The notes under the pieces: generated by a model | Database searches by the model: none | What the model was told of the DNA's origin: nothing | The model's input: the letters and a program-made list of their open reading frames with translations, nothing else | Shown here: piece after piece, positions 52,301 to 63,990 of the stretch | Numbering within the stretch: position 1 is the first letter of the stretch | Layout: every line of letters begins with the position of its first letter | Made by a program: the position numbers and the translations under genes | NCBI GenBank assembly: GCA_963556255.1 | Contig: OY744615.1 | Coordinates: 7,003,217-7,067,216 of the forward strand | DNA length: 64,000 nt | Reading direction: 5' to 3' | Source: Allolobophora icterica | Taxonomy: Eukaryota; Annelida; Clitellata; Crassiclitellata; Lumbricidae

Positions 52301-55300
52301 ATGCAGCTAGTTTTAGCCACTTTATGTTATCAAATTTGCTTGTATCATTATACATAGGCCTATCACTATTTAAGTCATGCATGGAAGTTTGAAAATATGG
52401 CATAATTAGTTCAACCATACAACCAAAATAATTAATTTATATAACTAAGTCAGTGATGGGCTCAGAGGCGGCGATCTTGTTTGACAGGTGGGGGTACACG
52501 AGACACTTTTGAACTGATCTGGTCAAAAAAGAAGTCAATAATTTGTTCGCGCGTGAGCGTAAACAAATTTTTGGACCTTTTTCGTGCTTCTTCAAAAATC
52601 GAAAGGAAAAGTTGTAGGCTATTCTGTGTCCCCCACTGTAAAAGTTGGGGTTTTGTCCCCTTAACCCCAGGATCGCCGCCTCTGGACAGGCTGAGTGACT
52701 GTGCCTCAGTGGAGGAGCTGCAACTACAACAAACAATGATAGCTTTAACTTCAGCAAACACATCCAACTTTATTTTCCAATTTAGATACGCAAAGAAAAC
52801 AAGTAGGCCCTAACATTCTATACGTTTTAGCTTGGTGGGTGTACCCTTGATCCGTACTGCTGATTCTAAACTTTTCACGACCGTCCTTACATGTCCTACA
52901 CATGTGCTTCATGTGCTATTACCTCCTGTTAAGCATACGGGTTATACTTTGCGACCCCGTGTTCATAATCGGGTTCTCCCGACTGCTGACAGTCTAGCTC
53001 GTAAATCTTTCATAATTAGGATGATTTTCACCGGAATATAGGCCTTAGTACTTTAATCTGGACGTGATATACATGTGTAAACCAAAATGCGGTTAGCAGT
53101 TGGATTAATAAAGGATATACTTACTTACTTACTTACTTACTTATACAATGTAACTATAGTATTATTCAGCTATTATGTTACTGTTTTAGTCAAGGCAGAT
53201 TTCGGTCACAACAACTTCCCAGATGGTAAGATCAGGGTACTGTGGAAAAACTTGTGCACTTAGAACTGCGTAGCGTAAATGTTCGGATCCGATAATCCGA
53301 ACATCCTTCGCGTCTATCTTCGCTAGTAAGGAATTTAGCTACGCATGGGCTCGGGTCAAAATATGCAGTGCCCCACTCCATTGAGTGATATCAATAACCG
53401 ATCATTAACGGTATCCAAAGACGTTGACTGTCGATGGCTCATTCTGAGATTGTTGTAGTGAGAGATCACTCGTTCTACTTGCATAGAGTGTGAAGTCACT
53501 GCAGCCAATAGCTTACGTACATTGGTTGCTGAAAAAACCTAGGGTGTGCACAGGTCCCAGAGATATAGGTGGACTTGTATATCACGTGTTAACTAAATTT
53601 TATGTATTTATTGCGTGCATCGAACTGGTTTTCAGATATTGTTTAATTCGTTGAATATTTCGAATATGAAGGTTAATAATTTAATATTGTAATATAACAT
53701 TAAAAATAAAGTATTTGCTGGGACAAATCACCCAAGCTACTGGGACAAAACCTAGAACTACTGGGACATTTGTCCCACTATGTAGTTATAGAGTTAAAAT
53801 ATGTCCTGCATCCACTTCCCGCTCAATTCCATTGGACATACGCACCTCTTGTGTTCCAGTTCTGCACTATCGACCACCACTGTACAGTATTCTCATTTCA
53901 ACACTGTCGCCAGCGCCTTTTCACTCGCCGTTCCATAGTTCATTTTTCTAACACCAACCTCCGGCAAATCCTGCTTACTATATTACCTTCCGGTGACATA
54001 CAAATAAATCCGGTTCCCAGCACAAACTCCTCTCTTCGCACATCCAGGTCTTCCAACAAGAAATTCCTACTCTAATCCCTCAATATTCGGTCTTTCCTCA
54101 ACCCCCAAAACTCCAGTGCCCTGAGTGTTCTTGTCACCGGCTGTCGCCCACCCGATCTCATTGCCCTTCAAGAAACTAGGATCCCATCTTGGTTCTCTAA
54201 CGCACATCTCTTTCAATGCACTCCTCCTGGCATCACCCAGCTAAGTTTTTCTCGCATCACCTCCTCCATCTTATCTCTAAACTATCGCACACTGTTATGA
54301 ACATTACTGATCACTATCTAATCGTAGCTGGTCTACAAATGAAGCCTTTCGCTCGGCTTCCTCCTTCGAATCATTCTTTCCTTCTCACCGGGTCCATTGA
54401 CCGTCAGGGCTTCACCCAGGATATTCTTGACTCCCAACTGATTCTCAACCCTCCCTCTTCCATTCGACACCATCGATCACAGTCTTTTTATTCAACGATT
54501 ATCTTCTTGGTTTGGCGTCTATGGCACTGATCTACACTGGTTCCAATCCTACTTATCTTCCCGACTCTTCTCTGTTAAAGCCCCTTGCCACTGCTCGCAA
54601 CCCTTCCCTCTCTCCTGTGGCGTCCCTCAACTTAGGGTTCTGTCCTAGGTCCACTCCACTTCATTCTGTATATCACATCTTTAAGCCATCTCATAAAACC
54701 CCCTCTGTTGAACACCATCTCTACGCAGATGACAAGAAACATGATTTGCTTCTAACAGGCATTTCCATGGCCTTTTTAAAATTCCAAGCCTAGACTATTA
54801 TGAGCATTCTGACAAATAATCGATGGCACACTAACCTGGGTGATGGGACCTGGAACAGAATCCACAAGGAAAGCCACTCCAATGGATAAAGCTCCAAACA
54901 GTACAACTGGAAAACAAGGAGAGATTGAATTGTTAATCACGCAATAGTTAGGTTAAATACTAAGTTTCAGGTTGCCAGGGATAATGCCAAATATCTGCGA
55001 AAAAAAGCGAGTGTACCATAGAAACGATTGAATGTCACAGAAATTCTACTTAGCATATCAGAAAAATTAATAATAATAATAACGGATGTATAAAAACTAC
55101 AATTGATATTAACCTCTTCTAAAGTTCGTTATCGCAAAAACGATCATAAAAAGAACATCGATGGCACTGAGCTATTATGTCCTACATGGTGATTTTGGAG
55201 GGCTGAACCCGAATTCCCCGCATTACAAAAAGAACGCCCTAACCAATAGGGCACAGGGACCCGACTATAGCGAAACAAATACCGAATGGTTACCTAAGAG

Positions 55301-55975
55301 CCTGTTGACGAAAGCCTTCCTTATTTCTGGCAGGTGGTCTAGTTTCCATTTGAGAATGTCCTCCCAGCAATTTGCGGCTGAACCACTTAGCGACGAAGAC
55401 ACGGTACTTCATGATGCACACATAAATCAGACAAGTAGGATATTGTAGGGCAATACAGGGCAAGGTTGCAATCATAGTCTAAACATTTTTGACGTTTTAG
55501 TCAAAAGCGAAGTGCATGGCTCTTGCTAATTCACGAGGACTTTATCTTGTTGCGCATTAGAGGGATTATCTAGAGATACAAAGTGGAAATCCAAGTCGGG
55601 TTGCGAGACGGTATGGTGAGATAGGCACGAGAACAGAAGAGGATGTAAGACAAGCAGAGTGAAGTAAGAGAAAGAAAGCGTGGGGTGAGGCCAAGCAAAG
55701 ATAGTGTCTGGAGGTCAGGCCTCGTCTTAGGGGGAAGACGTGGGGAAAAGTATTATTACTATTATTTTTACTATTATTATTATTTTTCCCCCGAGGTACA
55801 TATAATCCCTTAGAAGTCAGATACTAAGTATGTGAAAATTAATCTCTGTTATTAATCTCTGTTATTATTATTTTTTTTGTCGCCCGACGTAAAAAGAATC
55901 CCTCAGGCTCTTAGATACTATCATCGTGCAGGAGTCAGTGATCCTCGTCCCAGGGCAGTTGTGCAAACGTGCCCC

Positions 55976-56074
<99 letters not shown>

Positions 56075-56284
56075 CTCTTATGTTATGCTTTGCGAAATAA
56101 ACTAGTATGGTCTAGTGTGATAGAGGTGGTCGCTCCTTGGCACCGGGCAGCATCGACATGGTGCCCCGGAAGGCGACCTCGTTAAAGCGTTGGATCGCCA
56201 CCGACAGCCGCTGGAAGAAGAAGCTCGTCTCCCGGTTGTCCCCGGTGACCCCGGACAGGCGACGGTCCATCTCGGCAATTATTA

Positions 56285-56343
<59 letters not shown>

Positions 56344-59300
56344 ATATTTTTGCCCTGGGGTATCAAGGATCCCCCAGGTAGATAAAAAATTGTCCGGAGA
56401 CATATTAAAGAAAAAAATTATACCTGGAACGGCCGAACGAGTTTTTGCTGCAATATTGTTAAGCAACCTGCGTTAAAGCGTTGAATAATAATTTATTATT
56501 ATTATTCTTTATTGAAAAACCAAAAGCGAATAGCACATTGGTGAACAAATTGAGAAATAATAAAAAAAAATTGAAGTTAAAAGAAGATAATAATATCTGA
56601 AAAAGAGTGTAGGCCTATATGTTAAAAGAATTACAAAACATTACTGATAACACTATATCAAAAGCATCACAATAATAGTGAAATTTCAACTATGTTATCT
56701 AAAATGGGTAGCCGAATTGGAAGCCTCTGGTGAACAAAACATTTCCATCTGGTTTTTTAGTATCGTTTGTAAATGTAGCGTGAACAGCTTATTTCATTTG
56801 CAAACAAGATATTCTGATATCATAAATGTTTTTATATATGGGTCATTATCCGAAAAGTACAGAATTGATGTCCCACGCTGGTTTTTGAGTTTTTTCGAAT
56901 ATTTCTTTAAATTTGTTTGCCTATCCTTCAAAGAATGAGCTGATTAACATTTCCCATCATTGTTTTAGCTGTTAGATTTTGGAAATTTTGAAAAAAATTA
57001 CTAAATGTATACAAAATATCATTACCATCCACTGTCCGAGACGGTGTACAATGCATTAAATTAAGCTTTTACGCAAATTTATTCCACTACAGCCTGTAAC
57101 AAAGGTATATTATTTTGATTAATTAGTAGCTAGCATATGCTATAATTAAACGTTTAGACTCATTTTCGTAATATTTCTTTCTTTTTGGACCTATTTATAC
57201 TTGTCCGTAGAAATAAGCATCATAGCCATCTCAATTTTTGGGAAGCCTACAACTTTTAGAGAACGTGCTTACTTACTAAAAGAAAAACATCAAGAACAAG
57301 ATATTGTCAACTATTAATGGAATCACACAGATTTGTGTTGCCATTCATAATGTTTTATTTAATTTAAGTTTGTGTGTTCCAAATTACAAGACAAGTAAAT
57401 TTCTGTCTCATTACCATCTAGTGTTGTATTTCCTGGTTTAGGTAGATTAGAACATTGACAACTTTTTTTATTTGTCGCTTTTGTTGAACTGATTGAAATT
57501 ACTTATCTGATGGAGTAATTCACGTGAAAATGTTTGACGGCTGTTTAAAATTTCATCATTATGTCATTACCATTCGCGGTTGTTTTTCATCATTACCATC
57601 CGTATATATCAGATATTTGCTATTTTCTCATGACAGTCGCATCTTGTCTCGGATGGTAATGACGCATTTCTCAGAGTGAATTACATGTATTGTTTCTGAA
57701 TTATTTGGTATAAAAATAAATTGCAAGTAATTAGAATTTACTAGCAACTCTTAAAATGTTGTTCAACTTGTATCTAATGCATATAGCATACAGTTAGAGC
57801 TAATGCTGCACAGATTTTTTTCTGCAGCTGAAAATTAAATCTCTTTTTAAAAATAATTTCGAAAAATGTCTTAATTTCTTGACACCAGACTAATATATTA
57901 TGTGAAGAGAAGGCCTATTGTATTCCTACCTAATGCTGGTATCATCTACTTTTAAGAAATTGCCATTTTATAAGCACCAGAGGAATATTTCAGGTTCCTG
58001 TGATTAAAGATGATTACACAAAAAGGGCGGAATTTAATGGAAAAGAGGACTTTTTACTTTATAAATTCTGAAAATAATTTAACTTATGATTAAAAATATA
58101 GTGGATTTCTTTCAAATTAGTTAAATTTAACTATGTACATGACTAAAAAAAACACTTGCAACCAATTTTGGGAAAAAAATTTTTTTTGTTTTTCGGAGAC
58201 GAAATTTGTAACATTTCGGATAATGACCCATATAGGCCTGGGCCTATTCGTGGCTTTAAACCATTATCATTTCCTGTTTCCTTTATTAGATTTTCAAAAT
58301 TATTAAGTTTATTCACAGAAGTCTTTACCTCAACGCTCCTCCATAAAGTGTGGAGAGGAAAAGTCCCGCAAATCCAGGTGAGTCAGCGAAAATTGAGACA
58401 ACGAAATAGGGAAGCAACTGAACAAATAAATCACACATGTTACTCTCAAATTTAAAGTAAAGGAATGTTATCCAACGTAATTTAACAAAACGACTGCACA
58501 GATCATTCAGGTTGGTGATATTCTTTCAACGTGTTAACAATTTGTAGTGTCATATAACACAATGGGAGTGGTCAAATGTAGTGCCATTTTTTTTATAAAT
58601 CCCTTCTCAGCAAACAACAGCAGCTAACAGCGACAAGTAATAGTTGTCTGACCATGTTAGGATTTGCGATGTCTTTGTTGGCCAGAGGATCGCACTTGAT
58701 GCTCGAGTAGTAAGCGACGATAATCAGTCCATTGAAGCAGGCCAGCACGAACATAATGACCAATGAAGGGATGTTTATCAGAATCGTTCTACAGGACAAG
58801 ATCAGTTCTCATAAAACAGAACCGTTTCAGTTTCGAAGATGGCAACGAAATTATACGTAGGGATGTATAAATGATGTACGAATGCACGAGCGTACGTAAG
58901 AACATACGTACTTATTCATTCATTCATTTATTCTGTACATTTATATAGCGCCTCTTCAAGAGACCTACTCAGAGGCGCTCCCAGCCCAGCCACGGCTAAA
59001 CAGATAGGTCTTGAGTTGTCGTAAGGAAACAGGTGAATTATTCCGGGGGAAGCAGCGTAAGGATATCGGAAGACCATTCCAGGTAGACGGGCCAACAACC
59101 GAGAAGGCTCGGCGTTGCCTGACTGCGGAGCGGGTGGAGGGACCAATAGCTCCCCATTAGTCGCAGAGCGCAAAGCTCTGCGAGAAGCTAAGTCAGAAAT
59201 CGGGCAGCAGAGTTCAGACAGGTAGGATGGGGCGCTACCAGAGAGACACCGCCAAACTAGTGCTGCTATCCTGTAGGAGATGCGCTCAGAGGCAGGAAGC

Positions 59301-62300
59301 CAATGTAAGACGTCACGCATATAGGCAGAGACTGGGGCATATTTTGGAATGCGACCAATAAGTCTAGCAGCAGAACGAAGGACCCGGTCAAGTCGCCCCA
59401 TTAGGCCCTTGGAGTGACCAACAAGGACCGAGCAACAGTGGTCAACTCTACCAGTGACAAATGCATGAACTAAGATCACTGCAGCATCATGGGAGAGGGA
59501 CCTCAGTACAACACGCAACTGCCAGAGCTGATAATAACAGTTCCGAGTGACCAAGTTAACGTGCTGAGAGAGACTAAGCTCTCGATCCAGCGCAACACCT
59601 AGGTCACGAACAGTAAGGGAGAAAGTGATATGGGGAAAAGTTTCAGTCAATTGGCGTAGGTCAACCCCCGCCAGCTGTCTACGACCACCAAGCCAAATGA
59701 ATTGAGTTTTGGACGGGTTCAGAAGCAACCGGTTTGAGGCCATCCAAGATGAGAGGGCATCAATAGCGCGGCACATCAATCCAACAGAAGCCACTGCATC
59801 AGCTGCGTGGCCATTTCGTGGACATATGCTTGGATGTCGTCAGCATAAAGCTGATGAAGCAGACCACATGACTGTAGCAAGGAACTAATATCAGATGTAA
59901 ACAAAACATAAAGTAGCGGGCCAAGGACGGACCCCTGGGGTACACCAAAGAGGGCGGGGACCCAGCGGGACCTGGAGGAACCAGCAGTAACACAGTTAGT
60001 GCGACCAGTAAGATAGGATGATAGCCAGTCTAACGGTTTGTCAACCAGCCCAAAGGAAACAGAGAGGCGCTGTAGAAGTATAGCATGGTCGACAGAGTCA
60101 AATGCTGAGCTAACATCAAAAAGGGCTAAAAGGGTAATCTGACCACAGTCCATGGCGCCATATAAATCCGACAGGAGGCGGACCAGTAAAGTTTCGGTGG
60201 AATGATTCCTCCGAAAACCAGACACAATATATATACACAATACTTTGTATATCTCCATGTATGACATATTGTACGTATGAATATAGTGCCTCAATCAAGT
60301 TCCATAACCCGTTTAATGAAAAGCATGAGGATGATGGTTGTTAACACGATCGGTAGTGGTGACAGAAAATGAATAACCGCAAGACCTTGATAACAACGTA
60401 GATAATGAGAACGATGATGATGAAGATATACTATCAGATTTGTCTTAAGCGCTGAATGGCAACAGTATATGATATTGCTCTCCTTCCAAAGTTCAGATCT
60501 GCATCAGCGAGTGTACGGCAGAGAACATGACTGGCGTTGTGCAATTGTGCGTTAAACACTTTATCAAGATTCTTACTCAGTCATCGCCTGAGTGGAGGCT
60601 TGAACTCGTACTCTTCGAGTTTCAAGATGAACCCTTTGTCCATTCGGTTACCACATGCTTTACTAATTAATGCAAATTAGGCTAAACACTGGCTAATGTG
60701 AGCTAAAGATGTTCGACACTTACGCCCTCGCCTTGGACAGTTTGTCGACGGCCGAGAATCTCTGAACGGAAGCCTGTGACAGACCGAATGCATGAAACCA
60801 GTGGATTGTCATTCCAATGACAATACTCCAGACAGTGTTGCGCTCTCGCGGATCGAAGCTGAAACTGTGCACACATCATCGAAACTATGACTTTCGCTTA
60901 AGGGAATGTTAGTTAACGAAATCCGATAAAGATGATTAGATTGGAAGAGGAAGAAGCGGTTACGACAACGATAACAATGATGAAAATGATAGTGATCATG
61001 ATGATAATGATAGCGATGCTGAGAGCGATTGCGAATGTGATGATGATGAATATGATAATGATGACTATAATGATTATTTTGATATGATGATTATGATGAT
61101 TACGGTATGTCGATGACGCTGATAATGACAATGCTGACACTGATGACGATGTTTATGATTACGATGATGATGTTAATGATTATGATGATGGTGGTGATGT
61201 TGATGATGACGACAGTGGTGATGATGATGGTGACTATAATGGTGGTAGTGGAGGTTGTGATGATCGTGTTGGTCGTGGTGATCATGGTGGATGTTGTCGT
61301 CGTCTGAGTGGTGCTGGTGATGCTGTTGAATGATGATGGTGTTGGTGATGGTGGTGGTGGTGCTGGTAATAATGATGGTGATGAACGATGATTACTTAGC
61401 CAAGACTAGTCGACCTTCTTCCCCAGCCAGTCTGAAGACGTTTGTTATTCCTCCGACGACAATCACTCCCTTCGAAAAAGATAAACCAGTTCATTTGGAT
61501 TTCAGACACTTTTACTCATATTTCGTGTCGCAAGTTTGTAGCCCTATTATAATCACATTAGTTTTTACCGGTAGCCCATTGTTAGATAACGTCAGTCAGT
61601 GATTGTTTTAAGTCATCATGGTCTCCGTCAGCGTCATCGTTATCATATCATTAAATAGTTTTATGAGATACCTTGACGATGATGGCAATCATTCCACCAA
61701 CCATGATCAGAAACTGAAAGACATCCGTCCATATCACAGCTCGCATTCCACCCTACAGTCATAAAAAATCCTTCTCAAATCAATAGAACATTGCTTTCTG
61801 AAAATAAAATTAGTTTCGATTGCATGCAAGTGGCTGGGCTAACAGCAAAGACAACTGTACCTACAGACCGTTAATCTATCTTTTCGATATCCTTGGCTAT
61901 TCGTAAGTGTCTAAGACTGTTGATTAGTAGTGATTGAAGATTGATTTATTGATTTTTAGTTTAATCTTGGTATATTCATCAACAGATTAATCTGTTGGTT
62001 CGATCGTTCAATTCTGTGCTAATTAAATCATTTATTTAATCACTAAATAAATCACGTAATGCTGAGTACTCAATACTTAGTATCAGTACTTAACGGTGCT
62101 TTCCGCCTGATTGGTGGTTTCTTGAGATTTGTCCACATAACTGCCTTCATTCAGGTCAATCTCCACTGGCCTCCTATGCCCCCAACGCATTCAGTTCAAA
62201 ATGTAACTGTTATGCGCAACTGTTTGGTTGTCATACCTCAAGACCTTCTGTACCTCGATCTCTTCACTCTACGCTGGGCTGCGCGAAGCCTTCTTATTGG

Positions 62301-62892
62301 CCCCTATGTTGGCCCATCTAGTTAGAATCGTCATCCGCGGGAATTGCGGCTGGAGCTCCTCAGCCTTTCTCTTTCTCTGTTCGAGAAACGTCTAAAGAAA
62401 ATTTAATTTGTAAGCGATGGCACAGACTTGTGTCGGGTGCGCCTGTGAAACATTGGAGGGCGATTTTTTTTTATAAATGTTCGATTACAGTTACAATTAC
62501 AATTCTAACAATCTTTTAAACACCCAATGCTATTGTAACGCGTGTACTTACGAGAGCTGTATAGGCAACGGATACAACGGCCATGACTGGGATTGAAACG
62601 GACACTGGCAAACCAGTGGCTGATGAAAGAATAAACACCGATTAATCATTTATTCATTTATTTGTTTATTTCAATTGATGGTAATGATGATGACGACTTT
62701 GATCAAAGTGATGTTTGTATTGACGATGATAGTGGTGGTGGTGGCTGCGGCAGTGAATGTGGTGGCGTGAAGATGATCATGATGATGAGAATGATGCAAA
62801 AGTCACAAGGAAAGCAGCATAAACATTGTTTGTAAATACCGGATTCTAGGGCTGCTGATGGTGCGTACATCACCACTCCCATAGCCAGAACC
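46252..62892 (-). CDS. SLC5-family sodium/solute symporter, copy 2 (exons 3-16 in window)
   Basis: Tandem paralogue of the gene at 25831-41145, same strand, upstream of it. Visible exons, 5' to 3': 62841-62892, 62552-62619, 61672-61752, 61396-61469, 60724-60864, 58653-58788, 58329-58417, 55294-55406, 54836-54906, 49696-49782, 48910-49167, 47880-47988, 47329-47477 (or to 47516), 46252-46395. For exons 3-13 and 16, lengths and phases equal those of copy 1; exon 14 is 109 bp against 103 (or 112 with the alternative acceptor). Exons 1 and 2 should lie beyond the right edge. All visible frames are open. One concern is that the copy 1 acceptor of exon 15 (ctacttag) reads ttactttg here. An in-frame AG 39 bp upstream could replace it, adding 13 residues. 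Same membrane role as copy 1, substrate unknown. Confidence 0.9.
46720..47200 (-). pseudogene. LINE C-terminal fragment in intron 15 of copy 2
   Basis: Minus strand reads '[20 protein letters not shown]', '[20 protein letters not shown]', '[16 protein letters not shown]', stop: the RT C-terminal tail of the same group as 35090-35565 and 52832-53145. Confidence 0.8.
47329..47477 (-). CDS. SLC5 copy 2, exon 15 (acceptor altered)
   Basis: 149 bp homologous to copy 1 exon 15, '[20 protein letters not shown]'. The expected AG at the 5' edge is TG. The next AG upstream (tctaaaag, exon to 47516) keeps the frame without a stop. Confidence 0.75.
47880..47988 (-). CDS. SLC5 copy 2, exon 14
   Basis: 109 bp from acceptor ttccacag, '[20 protein letters not shown]', last membrane helix, donor A/gtaaat. 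Confidence 0.9.
48183..48862 (-). pseudogene. L2/CR1-like LINE 3' part in intron 13 of copy 2
   Basis: Open for 222 codons: '[20 protein letters not shown]', '[20 protein letters not shown]', '[20 protein letters not shown]', '[17 protein letters not shown]'. The 3' end has 'gagcgcctctgag' and 'gcgctatata', then a (TGAA)n tail (48182-48203 as complement). 5' truncated. Confidence 0.88.
48910..49167 (-). CDS. SLC5 copy 2, exon 13
   Basis: 258 bp, TM11 and extracellular loop. Sequons NFT, NYT and NQT lie at the same positions as in copy 1. Confidence 0.93.
49696..49782 (-). CDS. SLC5 copy 2, exon 12
   Basis: 87 bp, '[20 protein letters not shown]', TM10. The preceding intron (49783-54835) is enlarged by LINE insertions. 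Confidence 0.93.
50146..51675 (-). pseudogene. RTE-like non-LTR retrotransposon, RT with internal deletion
   Basis: 492 open codons (51624-50146). RT motifs '[16 protein letters not shown]', '[13 protein letters not shown]', '[20 protein letters not shown]', '[13 protein letters not shown]', and a C-terminal '[20 protein letters not shown]'. At residues 185-191 'CFVDYE' runs directly into '[12 protein letters not shown]', so the roughly 70-80 residues that normally hold the first catalytic aspartate are missing, in frame. The 5' end (endonuclease) is also absent. It sits in intron 11 of SLC5 copy 2. Confidence 0.88.
51676..52462. other. Intron sequence, nothing recognised
   Basis: Ordinary sequence between a LINE and a MITE inside SLC5 copy 2 intron 11. 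Confidence 0.5.
52463..52684. mobile_element. hAT-like MITE, 222 bp
   Basis: Inverted termini CAGAGGCGGCGATC at both ends. The flanks GATGGGCT and GACAGGCT match in 6 of 8 positions, consistent with an aged 8-bp hAT duplication. No coding capacity. Confidence 0.65.
52832..53145 (+). pseudogene. LINE 3' end with (TTAC)n tail
   Basis: Reads '[20 protein letters not shown]', '[20 protein letters not shown]', stop, then 3' UTR and (TTAC)n at about 53121-53142. Confidence 0.8.
53146..53799. other. Intron sequence, nothing recognised
   Basis: Has three copies of 'ctgggacaaa/t' near 53718-53770 at the edge of the next LINE. Otherwise featureless. Confidence 0.45.
53800..54790 (+). pseudogene. Non-LTR retrotransposon, 5' and RT pieces with internal deletions
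   Basis: It starts with leader-like and endonuclease sequence ('[15 protein letters not shown]' near 54153). It then jumps to RT motif A ('[20 protein letters not shown]', about 54464), '[14 protein letters not shown]' and a damaged YADD region (about 54720-54735). The family resembles 13222-16060. It ends 45 bp before exon 11 of SLC5 copy 2. Confidence 0.75.
54836..54906 (-). CDS. SLC5 copy 2, exon 11
   Basis: 71 bp, '[20 protein letters not shown]'. An aspartate replaces alanine in the helix-end segment relative to copy 1. Donor gttagt. Confidence 0.9.
55203..55265 (-). mobile_element. tRNA-derived SINE head (shared with copy 1)
   Basis: Counterpart of 29462-29525 in the same intron of the paralogue, with about ten differences. 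Confidence 0.6.
55294..55406 (-). CDS. SLC5 copy 2, exon 10 (TM8, sodium site)
   Basis: 113 bp, '[20 protein letters not shown]' identical to copy 1, then '[15 protein letters not shown]'. Na2-site serines kept. Confidence 0.9.
55970..56345. repeat. (ATT)n arrays around a conserved block
   Basis: (ATT)n 55976-56073, block 56074-56275, (ATT)n 56277-56341. The first 70 bp of the block equal 33440-33512 reversed. The GC-rich rest ('ggcgacctcgttaaagcgtt', 'ctcccggttgtccccggtga') is seen only here. Confidence 0.88.
56835..58234. mobile_element. DNA transposon with TIRs and subterminal repeats, superfamily unassigned
   Basis: Ends are inverted copies of TATATGGGTCATTATCCGAAA (56835 onwards and 58214-58234). 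The interior has repeated TCATTACCAT(C/T)(C/T) at 57019, 57408, 57564 and 57590, and its complement at 57651, echoing the terminal motif. A TA target is possible. No transposase frame recognised. It lies in intron 9 of SLC5 copy 2 and is absent from copy 1. Confidence 0.7.
58329..58417 (-). CDS. SLC5 copy 2, exon 9
   Basis: 89 bp, '[20 protein letters not shown]', donor AG/gtaaag. Confidence 0.93.
58653..58788 (-). CDS. SLC5 copy 2, exon 8
   Basis: 136 bp, helix '[20 protein letters not shown]' then '[15 protein letters not shown]', donor gtcaga. Confidence 0.92.
58920..60294 (-). pseudogene. L2/CR1-like LINE, RT plus C-terminus
   Basis: Two overlapping minus-strand frames, 59776-60294 and 58928-59794. 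The first has '[20 protein letters not shown]', motif A '[16 protein letters not shown]', '[20 protein letters not shown]' and 'YADD'. The second, after a frameshift near 59790, has '[17 protein letters not shown]', '[20 protein letters not shown]' and '[20 protein letters not shown]'. The 3' terminus has 'gagcgcctctgag' and a TGAA-type tail. 5' truncated; same family as 48183-48862. In intron 7 of SLC5 copy 2. Confidence 0.9.
60595..60655 (-). mobile_element. tRNA-like SINE head (shared with copy 1)
   Basis: The minus strand reads GGTAACCGAATGGACAAAGG and GAGTACGAGTTCAAGCC. Counterpart of 32138-32200. Confidence 0.55.
60724..60864 (-). CDS. SLC5 copy 2, exon 7
   Basis: 141 bp, '[20 protein letters not shown]', '[20 protein letters not shown]'. 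Confidence 0.95.
60960..61390. repeat. GAT/GGT-rich degenerate microsatellite
   Basis: Imperfect GATGAT/GGTGGT array in intron 6 of copy 2, with a counterpart at 32535-32690 in the same intron of copy 1. The frames through it (Met-rich, Ile-rich) are artefacts. Confidence 0.9.
61396..61469 (-). CDS. SLC5 copy 2, exon 6
   Basis: 74 bp, '[20 protein letters not shown]', acceptor ttcgaag, donor gtaatc. Confidence 0.9.
61672..61752 (-). CDS. SLC5 copy 2, exon 5
   Basis: 81 bp with [15 protein letters not shown]6. Nearly identical to copy 1. Confidence 0.95.
62059..62430 (+). pseudogene. LINE C-terminal relic in intron 4 of copy 2
   Basis: Reads '[19 protein letters not shown]' and '[13 protein letters not shown]', decayed versions of the 'AARLIGG..r..hi..fI' and 'LHWLPi...iq' motifs. 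The 3' part is shared with copy 1 (34641-34745). Confidence 0.7.
62552..62619 (-). CDS. SLC5 copy 2, exon 4
   Basis: 68 bp, '[20 protein letters not shown]'. Differs from copy 1 by one conservative change. Confidence 0.92.
62841..62892 (-). CDS. SLC5 copy 2, exon 3
   Basis: 52 bp, '[17 protein letters not shown]', acceptor gttcttag, donor gtattt as in copy 1. Confidence 0.9.
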
Positions 62893-63152
62893 TAAGAACA
62901 GAACAGCTGTAGAACTACTTTTGAACTTACTTCTCCTTTAATTGTCATGTTAATTGTAATCTGTCATTTACGACTGTCATTCTTGCATTACATTTACTTA
63001 AAGTTTAGGGGACGTAGGCTGTGAGAATTCATAACACTGTTTATCTATTCTATTCAATCGCAATCGGGGCGGTCATGGTGTTTATCTTATACAGTATAGG
63101 CCCTTACATGTTTGCGACCGCGCCGATGTAAACTTTTACTGTAACATTCGAA

Positions 63153-63450
63153 ATGGATAAATTTATCAGAATAAAACGAAAATTTTGCAAATCTACAGCT
63201 GATATTGCGAAATCGAATTCTGGCAGCAATGAGACGGATTCTAACACCAACAGTAGTGAATACGAATACGACGCTGCTGGCACTACTAGTTTTAGTAAAC
63301 CAACCAAGAAAAACATGAAAAAAGAAGAAAGCTAGACTAAAGGATAGGTACAAGCAATCCTCAGGAACTCAGTTCAGGCCTAAGACGTACAAAGAACATT
63401 ACAAAACACTGACGAGCAAAGCTATCCAAGAGTTGGTTTCATTTCATAGT
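63153..63450 (+). pseudogene. Short ORF and frameshifted continuation, possible transposon protein
   Basis: An ATG ORF of 60 codons (to 63335) starts 'MDKFIRIKRKFCKS' and is rich in Ser/Asn. A second frame continues 'RYKQSSGTQFRPKTYKEHYK' and 'SFHSSYLSEQGF'. The 'MDKF.-RK' start recalls hAT-type transposases, but no BED finger or catalytic domain is present. Inserted where intron 2 of SLC5 copy 2 should be. Confidence 0.35.
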
Positions 63451-63744
63451 TCCTACTTATCTGAGCAAGGTTTCTCAACAAAAGAACAAAAAAACGGAAC
63501 AAACTGGTCGGCGGTGTTTACGTATTGCACTTACAGAAACTGTGGATCCTCATTTTAATATGATCCAGAGAATGTCCAGGAGCAAAAATCCCATTAGCTG
63601 TTACTAAGTTAATGTATAAACTAGAAATTATTTAATTTGAACATTTTTATTCATTAGAAATGTTAACAATTAAAAATTTAAATAAACAACTAGTTTAACT
63701 TTAACATTTTAACCAATATCCACAGCATAGAGAGAAACATGCAT

Positions 63745-63930
63745 AGTGGGTCCCACGATCTGGAATGAACTTCCTCCTGTGCTCAGGGCCAAACTAATGA
63801 CTGGCTTTTCCTCATCGGTGTCGCGTTCCCTAAAGACATTTCTGTTTCCCCGGGGCTTCTGTGCTGAGAGCGCCTCTGAATAGTTTTTCTGCGAGAGGCG
63901 CTTTATAAATTTCTAGATACAATACAATAC
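63745..63930 (+). pseudogene. L2/CR1-like LINE 3' terminus
   Basis: Reads 'VGPTIWNELPPVLRAKLMT' (about 63748-63805), then 'gagcgcctctgaa' and 'gaggcgctttataaat', the terminus type seen at 24015, 48183 and 58920. An (ATACA)n/(ATAC)n tail runs to the window end. Confidence 0.75.
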
Positions 63931-63934
63931 AATA

Positions 63935-63990
63935 CAATATACATACATACATACATACATACATACATACATACATACATACATACATAC
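63935..63990. repeat. (ATAC)n microsatellite
   Basis: About 13 tetranucleotide units downstream of the LINE terminus, followed by GAGAGAG at the window edge. Confidence 0.95.
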
